A DNA stretch of 64,000 nt from an uncultured Opitutaceae bacterium. GTDB lineage: Bacteria > Verrucomicrobiota > Verrucomicrobiia > Opitutales > Opitutaceae. Each line of letters opens with the position of its first letter. Position 1 is the first letter of the stretch. Below the pieces are notes generated by a model, which was not told where the DNA came from, did not search any database, and was given only the letters and a program-made list of their open reading frames with translations. Made by a program: the position numbers and the translations under genes. Positions 41,491 to 48,800 of this stretch are shown here, one piece after another. The stretch covers positions 4,110-68,109 of the forward strand of contig CALFXL010000003.1 of the NCBI GenBank assembly GCA_937958045.1. The letters run 5' to 3'.

Positions 41491-42738
41491 TTAACCCGCC
41501 ACCTGCGGTTCGTGATTGGGATCGATGATCGGCTTGGGCGTGGTCGGACCGGTGTCATTCACACGCACGGTGCGCGCGAGCACGATGCTGAGCAGTCCGA
41601 ATCCCACGGCGATCCAGCCGAGATAGTTGAAGTGGAGCAGGTGGCCGTTGGGTTGTTTGGTCACGATCCATCCGCCGAGCGTCGTGCTCACACCCGATAC
41701 CAGATCGCGCGTGCAACTGGTGAGGCTTAAAAACGCACCGCGACGCGACGACGGCACGGCGAGCGTCACGATGGCTTGTCCGGGCACAAAACGTCCGCTG
41801 CCGAAGGTGAAGAAAAGTCCGACAATCGTGAGCGTGCCCCACACGGGCAGCGCGCCCGCGTTGGCGATGACGAGGATGATCAAACACGCCGCGATGACCA
41901 TGTAGGTGAACACGCGCTGGCGTCCGTGACGATCCGCGAGCCGTCCCGCGTAAGGCGCGGTCACGACGCTGGCGACACCGCCGATCACATACACGAGCGA
42001 GAGGTATTTTTCCGGCAGCGCCAGGTCGCCGACAAAATGCGCCGACAACAACGGGATCACGCTGAAGTGACCGAGCACCATCGCCGCCATGAAGACGATC
42101 GCGCGTCCGGCGTTGGCATCGCGCAGCAGTTCATTGAATGCCGCGCCCTTGTTCGAGCCGCTCGCGAGATGTCCGCGCACCGGCGGGATGAAACGAAAGG
42201 CGATTCCCCACACCACCGCGGCAAACGCGGCGATAAACGTGAACGGCGAACGCCAGCCGAAGCTCTGCGCGAGTTGCAGGCCAACCGGCACGCCGACCGA
42301 CGCCGCCACGGCAAACGCCGTCATCACGATGCCGATGCCCGACGCCCGACGCTCGGGCGGCACGATGTCGCTTACGATCGCCAGACACAGCGAACCGGAA
42401 ATACCGCCGAAGGCGCCACCGATGGCGCGCGCGATGAGCAAGGCGTGGGCATTGGGCGCGAGTCCGCAGAGCAACGTGGCTACGGTGAACCCCGCGTACA
42501 CCCACAGCATCAAAGTGCGACGATCGAAACGATCGATGAACGGCGCGCTCAACAACCCGACCACGCCCGCCGCGATGGAGTAGGCCGCGACCAATGCGCT
42601 GAACTGCCCGGCTCCCAGATCAAGTTCGCGCATCAACTGCGGCGCGAGCGGCATCATGACCATAAAGTCCATGATGTGTGTGAATTGGACGGCAGCTAGC
42701 ACCAGCAAGATGGCGCGTTCGGACGGACGGCTAGGCAT
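41491..42738 (-). CDS. MFS transporter (DHA1/AraJ-like)
   Basis: A 415-residue 12-helix major-facilitator protein. The family's loop 2-3 motif appears as APFIDRFDRRTLMLWVYAGF, and the loop 8-9 counterpart is YAGRLADRHGRQRVFTY. Close relatives are arabinose-efflux or multidrug-type permeases. Its place next to pectin enzymes suggests sugar or oligosaccharide transport, but DHA1 members usually export drugs, so the substrate is open. It is convergent with the pectinesterase gene. Confidence 0.88.
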   Translation of the reverse strand: MPSRPSERAILLVLAAVQFTHIMDFMVMMPLAPQLMRELDLGAGQFSALVAAYSIAAGVVGLLSAPFIDRFDRRTLMLWVYAGFTVATLLCGLAPNAHALLIARAIGGAFGGISGSLCLAIVSDIVPPERRASGIGIVMTAFAVAASVGVPVGLQLAQSFGWRSPFTFIAAFAAVVWGIAFRFIPPVRGHLASGSNKGAAFNELLRDANAGRAIVFMAAMVLGHFSVIPLLSAHFVGDLALPEKYLSLVYVIGGVASVVTAPYAGRLADRHGRQRVFTYMVIAACLIILVIANAGALPVWGTLTIVGLFFTFGSGRFVPGQAIVTLAVPSSRRGAFLSLTSCTRDLVSGVSTTLGGWIVTKQPNGHLLHFNYLGWIAVGFGLLSIVLARTVRVNDTGPTTPKPIIDPNHEPQVAG

Positions 42739-42840
42739 AGGAAGGGCCGGCAGTTTTACGACGCCGGCTCCGTCCGCAACTCGCCAGCTCGGTTAATTGC
42801 CCCGCAAAATTTCCACGAAGTGTACTCGAAACGCGCTGCA

Positions 42841-42951
42841 CCACAGAGGCGCAGAGAGCGCGGAGGAAGAAATGAAGGATGTCATAAGCGGGTGCGCATG
42901 GTTGAGGTTGCTTGCCCGGATCGACCTCCGTGTCCTCTGTGTCTCCGTGGT
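42841..42951. repeat. Imperfect palindrome of the CCACAGAG type
   Basis: The left arm starts ccacagaggcgcagagagcg. The right arm (42925-42951) reads cctccgtgtcctctgtgtct plus ccgtgg and is complementary. The arms are ~60 bp apart. It occupies most of the gap between the divergent MFS and GreA-like genes. Confidence 0.72.
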
Positions 42952-42983
42952 CCAAAACCCACGCCTCGAACCGCGCGCGCTCC

Positions 42984-43604
42984 ATGCCCCTTCATCGCAA
43001 AAAGATTTTCCGTCCACCGCCCCCGCCGCCGACCACGATTTACGTGCGACCGGGCTATAATCGTGTGCTGGCGGATGAGTTCATCGCGTTGAAACAAAAG
43101 CGCGTCGGCCTCGTCGCAGACAAGGTCGAGGCGCACAGCCAGGGCGATCTCCGCGAGAACTTCGGCTTCAAGGCGGCGAAGGAAGCGATCCGCGCGGTGG
43201 ACCGGAAGATGTTCGCGCTCGATCGCTTCGTGGCGCGCAACACCTTCATCGAAGTCGATCCCGCCGCGTGGCTCACCAAACCCACCGCCACCGTGCAACT
43301 CGGGCATGTGGTCACGCTCGAAAAACAGGACGTCGCGACGAAACGAAAACACCGTTTCACCTTTCTCGTGACGACCTACGGCGAAACCGCGACCGACGAA
43401 GAATCGGGCATCGAGTGCCTGCCGCACACATCGCCGCTCGCGGTGGTGTTGCTCGGCCTCGCGCCCGGCGTGCAGACGAAAGTGATGCTGCCCGCCGGAG
43501 AATCGCTGCTCACCGTGCTTCCCATCCGCAATCCGACGCAGGCCGAACTCGACCGCCTGCTCATGCCGATCAAACCGCCGGAGATTGAGGACGAGGAGGA
43601 ATAA
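42984..43604 (+). CDS. GreA/GreB-family elongation-factor-like protein
   Basis: A 206-residue protein with the two-domain Gre layout. The N-terminal coiled-coil has QGDLRENFGFKAAKEAIRAVD, where D-x-x-E-N corresponds to the acidic tip that enters the RNA polymerase secondary channel. The C-terminal FKBP-like domain has VQLGHVVTLEK and HTSPLAVVLLGLAPG. The N-terminus is proline-rich and unusual (PPPPPPTTIYVRPGYN). It may be a paralogue of a housekeeping GreA. It stands upstream of a toxin-antitoxin pair. Confidence 0.82.
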   Translation: MPLHRKKIFRPPPPPPTTIYVRPGYNRVLADEFIALKQKRVGLVADKVEAHSQGDLRENFGFKAAKEAIRAVDRKMFALDRFVARNTFIEVDPAAWLTKPTATVQLGHVVTLEKQDVATKRKHRFTFLVTTYGETATDEESGIECLPHTSPLAVVLLGLAPGVQTKVMLPAGESLLTVLPIRNPTQAELDRLLMPIKPPEIEDEEE

Positions 43605-43742
43605 AGCGGGCGGTTGGTCACAGAGGGCGTGCGGTGCGTACGCGGAGGGCACAGGAGAGCGCCATGTAGGCGTTGTCTCACGTCAGCGATCATGGCTGAG
43701 CAGGCCCTTGCACTGGTGATCGCAAGTCGCATAGTAGCGGCC

Positions 43743-43946
43743 ATGCGCGAACTCGTTTTTGAAGTCACACAAGAGGCGGATGGAGGTTTTGTCGCCGAAG
43801 CGCTTGGTGAAGGTGTCATCACACAGGCCGACACTTGGGATGAGTTGCGGGTCAATGTGCGCGAAGCTGTCGCAGCTTATTTTTTTGATCGTCCGGCACC
43901 TGAGCGGCTGCGTCTGCATCTGGTGCGAGACGAGATCATCGCATGA
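43743..43946 (+). CDS. hicB: HicB-like antitoxin
   Basis: A 67-residue HicB-fold protein: MRELVFEVTQEADGGFVAEA, then GVITQADTWDELRVNVREAV. It has the partial RNase-H-like fold used to neutralise HicA, but lacks the C-terminal DNA-binding domain of longer HicB proteins. Its stop overlaps the hicA start by ATGA. Antitoxin-first order is common in this subgroup. ATG 43743 is chosen over longer open-frame starts. Confidence 0.85.
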   Translation: MRELVFEVTQEADGGFVAEALGEGVITQADTWDELRVNVREAVAAYFFDRPAPERLRLHLVRDEIIA

Positions 43947-44182
43947 GGATTCCGCGCGACGTTTATGGTCGCGACTTGGCGGACGCGCTCTGCCGCGAGT
44001 GGGGTTACCGTGAGGTCAACCACGTCGGCAGCCATATCATTTTGGAAACAGACTCGCCGGTGCATCACCGCGTTTCAGTGCCCGCGCATAAACCGCTTCG
44101 CTTGGGAACGCTCAGTGCGATTTTGCGACAAGTAGCGACCGCGAAGAAGGTCACGCGCGACGCCATTTTAGACACCTTGTAA
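43943..44182 (+). CDS. hicA: HicA-like mRNA interferase toxin
   Basis: A 79-residue double-stranded-RNA-binding-fold toxin: DVYGRDLADALCREWGYREV, then NHVGSHIILE with the catalytic-type histidine in GSH, and KPLRLGTLSAILRQVA. HicA toxins cleave mRNA. It is translationally coupled to hicB, which supports a functional type II pair. The pair lies in the accessory patch with an IS remnant. Confidence 0.88.
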   Translation: MRIPRDVYGRDLADALCREWGYREVNHVGSHIILETDSPVHHRVSVPAHKPLRLGTLSAILRQVATAKKVTRDAILDTL

Positions 44183-44225
44183 GGCGCTCGTCGTGAAGCG
44201 CGCCCCGGTCTCGCGGTTGATCAGG

Positions 44226-44783
44226 TCAATCTGCGCGGCGGTAGTGCATGGCGACGGCGCCGCAGCGGAGGGGTTTGGCCGAGAGGAGTTCGAGCTTTCG
44301 CGTGTGGGGCAGGCCGGTTTGATAAAGGGTCGGGCCATGACCGGCGATGCGGGGATGGACGAGGAATTTATATTCATCGATCAACTCCAGCCGGTCCAAT
44401 TCGGTCGCGAGTTGGCCGCTCCCGATGAGCACGCCAGCCGGGGTCGCGTCTTTGAGTTGCTGCACGCTCGCGCGCAGATCGCCGGTGAGGTGATGGCTGT
44501 TGGTCCACGGGAAAGCGTTCCGCGTGGAAGACACCACGTACTTCGGTTTTGCCTCCAGCTTGACGGCCCACTCGCGAATCGCCGGTGGTGCTTCGACCTC
44601 GCCGCGCGCGACGGCCGGCCAGTAGCTCTCCATCATTTCGTAGGTGACGCGGCCCCACAGCATCGCGCCGTTGTCGTCCATGAGGCGGGTGAAGAAAGCA
44701 TGGGTTTCCTCGTCGGCGATTCCTTCCTGGTGATCGACGCAGCCGTCGAGGGTGAGGTTGAGGCTGAAGGTGAGGAGGCCCAT
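44226..44783 (-). CDS. Dihydrofolate reductase-like RibD C-terminal domain protein
   Basis: A 185-residue protein of the RibD_C/YwjB type: MGLLTFSLNLTLDGCVDHQE, GAMLWGRVTYEMMESYWPAV, PKYVVSSTRN and GVLIGSGQLATELDRLELID. The last holds the NADPH-binding glycine segment. These stand-alone reductases have mostly unknown substrates. ATG 44783 fits the family start. A palindromic repeat separates it from the truncated VOC gene upstream on the same strand. Confidence 0.88.
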   Translation of the reverse strand: MGLLTFSLNLTLDGCVDHQEGIADEETHAFFTRLMDDNGAMLWGRVTYEMMESYWPAVARGEVEAPPAIREWAVKLEAKPKYVVSSTRNAFPWTNSHHLTGDLRASVQQLKDATPAGVLIGSGQLATELDRLELIDEYKFLVHPRIAGHGPTLYQTGLPHTRKLELLSAKPLRCGAVAMHYRRAD

Positions 44784-44846
44784 GCGGTGAATTTGGGTGT
44801 GCACTTCCGGCGTGTCCAGCGGGGCGGAGAGGCTCGGAGGAGTGTT

Positions 44847-44946
44847 TAATCGCAAAGACGCAAAGGGGCGAAGGACGGAGCGAAGGGGCCAAGGTTTTAT
44901 CTGAACTTGGCGGCAGTTCTTAGCGCCCCCGCTTCTTGGCGTTTCA
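44847..44946. repeat. Imperfect palindrome of the CGCAAAGACGCAAAG type
   Basis: The left arm is taatcgcaaagacgcaaagg (from 44847) with a following ggcgaagg. The right arm (about 44922-44946) is gcgcccccgcttcttggcgt and is roughly complementary. It spans the gap between the VOC remnant and the RibD-like gene, touching the end of the former. Confidence 0.65.
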
Positions 44947-45264
44947 CTCAGTCGCCGGCGTTGCGGTCATGTGAAAGAGGCCCCAGCCGTGGCCGTCGGG
45001 GTCGAGGAAGCTGTGCGTGTACATGAAGCCGAAGTCCTCCGGCTTGTCGTAGGTCGAGCCGCCCGCGGCGAGGGCTTTGGCGACGAGAGAATCGACCTCC
45101 TCGCGGCTCTCGCAACTGAGGTTGATCAGGACCTCCACCGCCTGAGTCGTATCGCAGACCGCCTTGGGGGTGAATTCGCGGAACTTGGCATGCGTGCCGA
45201 GCATGACGGAGATCGTCTCGCTGATGACGACGCAGGCGCAGCCCTCGCCGGAGAACTGAGGATT
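44944..45264 (-). pseudogene. VOC/glyoxalase-family protein, 5' end deleted at an IS junction
   Basis: The C-terminal ~105 residues of a VOC (vicinal-oxygen-chelate) protein are intact: NPQFSGEGCACVVISETISV, LGTHAKFREFTP, EVDSLVAKALAAGGSTYDKP and FLDPDGHGWGLFHM. Frame continues upstream only to about 45264, where an IS3-type transposase sequence begins. The missing part includes the first metal ligand, so the product should not be functional. An internal ATG at 45204 could still give an 86-residue fragment. Confidence 0.8.
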
Positions 45265-45270
45265 GAGCGG

Positions 45271-45473
45271 GTACCGCGAAGACTACAACCACCAGCGCCC
45301 CTACAGCTCGCTCGATAAAATGACCCCGGCCGAGTTCGCCCGGCGCGCGAGCCCCCATGGGGGCTCCTGTCCACTGACCAATCCTCCCCTTGCCTCATCC
45401 TCACTGAATACTACAACCCAATCACCCACCCAGGACTCTCTCTGAAATCCCTCCAGCCTGTGGGGTCAGGTCA
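45271..45473 (+). mobile_element. IS3-family remnant: transposase C-terminus and right terminal repeat
   Basis: The stretch encodes the last part of an IS3-type OrfB integrase: YREDYNHQRPYSSLDKMTPA, then EFARRAS. It runs out without the catalytic DDE core. About 120 bp later gtggggtcaggtca (ending 45473) resembles an IS3-family terminal inverted repeat with the canonical TG...CA end (TGACCTGACCCC on the other strand). Only the 3' ~200 bp of the element are left, so it cannot move. Confidence 0.8.
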
Positions 45474-45490
45474 CACGAACTAACCCGGCG

Positions 45491-45724
45491 ATGGATTTTT
45501 CTCCTGCGACGCTAAGTGGTTTTTCCCTCCGAAAGACTAACAGCTATGAAGTGAAGGATCACTTCAAGCGCATCAAACACGGCCACCAAGTTTCAGTGAA
45601 TGCCTTGGTCATGACTTTTCCGACGTTTGATTCTGCAGCTTCATTCCAAATCGATTATCGTGTGACAGCTGCGAATATGCCCGTGCCACTGACCGGAAAA
45701 TTGAATGTGAAAGTGGTGAAGTAG
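45491..45724 (+). pseudogene. Unidentified fragment beside the IS remnant, 77 residues
   Basis: An open frame starting MDFSPATLSGFSLRKTNSYE and ending ANMPVPLTGKLNVKVVK. The frame stays open upstream into the IS end, so the natural N-terminus may have been lost in the insertion. The beta-strand pattern (FDSAASFQIDYRVTAANMPV) looks like real protein and base composition is lower in GC than its neighbours. I do not recognise the family. The 167 bp up to the GH106-CE15 gene contain no gene I can support. Confidence 0.4.
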
Positions 45725-45891
45725 TCGGCAACGCAGCAATGTACGCCAAGCGAAGGCTGAAAAAGGAAGGAAGCATTGACGGTCAAAGTTGATAGGCGCT
45801 TGTGAGCTAGGCGCATCGTCTCGATGAAAGGCTTCGCCCATCAACACCGCGCGGCCGGTTGGCTTCGCGGCATCTTTGTTTTCTCTCCGTC

Positions 45892-48800
45892 ATGATCTTT
45901 TCCCCTCGTTCGAGCCTGCGTGTGACGCGGGTGTGGTTGTTGCTTGTTTCCGTCGTTGTGCTGCGTGCGCAGGGTCCGGGCGATGCGTTGGAGAGTGGGT
46001 TTCGTTCGCCGCCGGAGGCGGCGCGGCCGCGGACGTGGTGGCATTGGACGATGAGCAATGTCACGCAGGCGGGCATCACGAAGGATCTCGAGTGGATGCA
46101 GCGCGTCGGGCTCGGCGGGTTTATGTTGGCCGACGTTAATTATGGGCGCGGGCAGGTGATCGAACCGAAGACATCGTTCGGCACGGCGGAGTGGTTTGCG
46201 GCGGTGCGGCATGCCGCGGCGGAGGCGGACCGGTTGGGGTTGGAGATGTCGATTTTCAGTTCGCCGGGTTGGAGCGAGACGGGCGGGCCGTGGGTGAAGC
46301 CGGAGCAGGCGATGAAGAAGTTCGTGTGGAGCGAAACACGCGTCACGGGCCCGACGAAATTTTCCGGGCAGCTCAAGGCGCCGCCCGCGACGATCGGCCA
46401 GATTCGCAACACGGGCGCGAGCTACTACACCGCCGATTCGACGGAGAAACCGTTTTATGCGGACAGCAAAGTCGTCGCCTATCGCACACCGGTGGGTGAG
46501 CGTCGCGCGGCGGACGCGAAACCGGTCGTGACCAGCAGCGCGGGCTCGGTGAATGGCGACGCGCTCCTGGACGACGATCTCAACACGCAAGTGACGTTGC
46601 CCGCGCCGGCGGAGGGCGGAGCGGCGTGGATACAGTACGAGTTTGCGGAGCCGTTTCGCGCGCGCGCGATCACGCTCGGCGGCAAAGGCGGCAGCGCCAA
46701 CGGCATCCCGGTCGGGCGGGTGTTCGCGAGCGAGGACGGAAACGTTTTTCAGACGCTCGTGACCTTGCCCGGCGCGCAACTGTATCGGCAGGGCATGGTG
46801 CGCACGTATGCGTTTCCCGAAACCGCGGCGCGTTTTTATCGGATCGAATTAACCGGCGCGCCGCTCGGTCCGGCGGCGACGATGAGCGAAGGGCCCGCGC
46901 AACCGGCGACGCAGTACGTGCTCAGCGAGGCGGTGCTGCATGGCGGTGCGCGTGTGCAGCGTTGGGAGGAGAAGGCGGGCTTTAGTTTTCTTTTCGATTA
47001 CGAACCGGTGCCGTCGCTCGCGGTGCCGGAAGAAGCAACGGTCGCCCCGGCGGAGGTGATCGATCTCACCGACCGTCTGCGGCCGGATGGCACGCTCGAG
47101 TGGGAGGTGCCGGCGGGTGACTGGACGGTGTTGCGACTCGGCTATTCGCTCACGGGCGCGAAGAATCGTCCGGCGACGCCGGCGGGCTCGGGTTGGGAAG
47201 CCGACAAGCTCAGCCGCAAACACATGGAGGCGTATTATCACGGTTACTTCGATCCGCTGAAACGCGCGCTCGGGCCGTTGTACGGAAAAAGTCTGCGCTA
47301 TGTGATGATGGATAGCTGGGAAGCGGGGACCAACAACTGGACCGATGAACTGGCGGAGGAGTTTCGCGCGCGGCGCGGTTACGATCCCACGCCGTGGTTG
47401 CCGGTGTTGACGGGACGCGTGGTGGGCGATGCGGAGCGGAGCGATCGTTTTCTGTGGGATTTTCGGCGCACGCTCGCCGATCTGTGGGCGGAGGCGCACT
47501 ACGGCACGATGGCGGAAAAACTGCGCGCCGACGGCATCGGCATCTACGCGGAAGCCGCGGGCGTGTCGCTCGAGATGCCGGAGGACACGCTGCTCAACAA
47601 AAGCAAGGTCGAGATTCCGATGGGCGAGTTCTGGGTGCGCGATCTGCACCCGCGCCTGATGTATTTCCAGGACATCCGCGGTGCGGCGTCGGCGGCGCAT
47701 GTGTATGGCAAACCGATCGTGGCGGCCGAGGCGTTTACGGGCGGCGGCTACGAATCGCCGGCGACGTTGAAGCGCGTGGCGGATTATTGGTTCGCGCAGG
47801 GTGTGAACCGTCTCGTCATCCACACCTCGGCGCACCAACCGCTCGATACCAAGCCGGGCAATACGATGGTCGGCACGCATCTGCATCGAAACATCACCTG
47901 GGCGGAGCAGGCCGCGCCGCTGATGACGTATTTCGCGCGTGTGAGCCACGTGCTGCAGCAAGGGACGTTCGTCGCGGATCTCGCGTATCTGTTGAACGAA
48001 GGTGCGCCGTCGACGCCGCCCATCTGGGGCGCGGGCACGCAGCCGACGCCGCCCGAAGGCTACGACTACGATTTCATCAACGCGGACGTGCTGCTGAACC
48101 GGATGAGCGTGGCGGAAGACGGACGACTCGTGCTGCCCGACGGCATGAGCTACCGCGTTCTGGTGCTGCCGGAGACGCGGCGCATGCGACCGGAGCTCGC
48201 GGCGAAGTTGCGCGAATTCGTCGCCGGCGGGGCGACGATCGTGGGCGCGAAGCCGGTGAGTTCGCCGAGCCTGATGCGCTATCCGGACGCCGATCGCGAA
48301 CTGCAGGCGATCGCCGCGGAGCTGTGGGGCGATCTCGATGGCGTGAGCCGCACGATGCGTTTTTTTGGCAAAGGCCGTGTCGTGTGGGGACGTCCGCTGA
48401 CGGAGGTGCTGGCGATGTTGGAGGTGTACCCGGATTTTGAATACGAGCGAGGGCTCGACGCGGAAGTCGTCTGGCTGCATCGCCGCACGCCGACGGCGGA
48501 TGTCTATTTCGTGGTCAACCACACGGACGAGCCGCGGGAGTTTGCGGCGCGTTTCCGCGTAGCGGGAAAAGAGGCGGAGCTCTGGCGTCCGGCGACGGGG
48601 CGGATCGAGGCGGCGGGCTATCGCATCGCGGGCGAACGCACGACGGTGCCGCTGCGGCTGGCGGAGCGCGAAGCGGTGTTTGTGGTTTTCCGCAAAGCGG
48701 CGAAGCAAACCGAACGCGCGGCGGTGCCGCTCGCGCCGTCGACGGTGGTGGCGACGCTGGATGACGATTGGACCGTGCGTTTCCCCGAAGGCACCGGCGC

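Noticed and set aside
45263..45445. 60-residue frame as a complete gene
   Set aside because: Its first ~30 residues are the C-terminus of an IS3 integrase and the remainder is low-complexity translation of the IS end, so it is a remnant.
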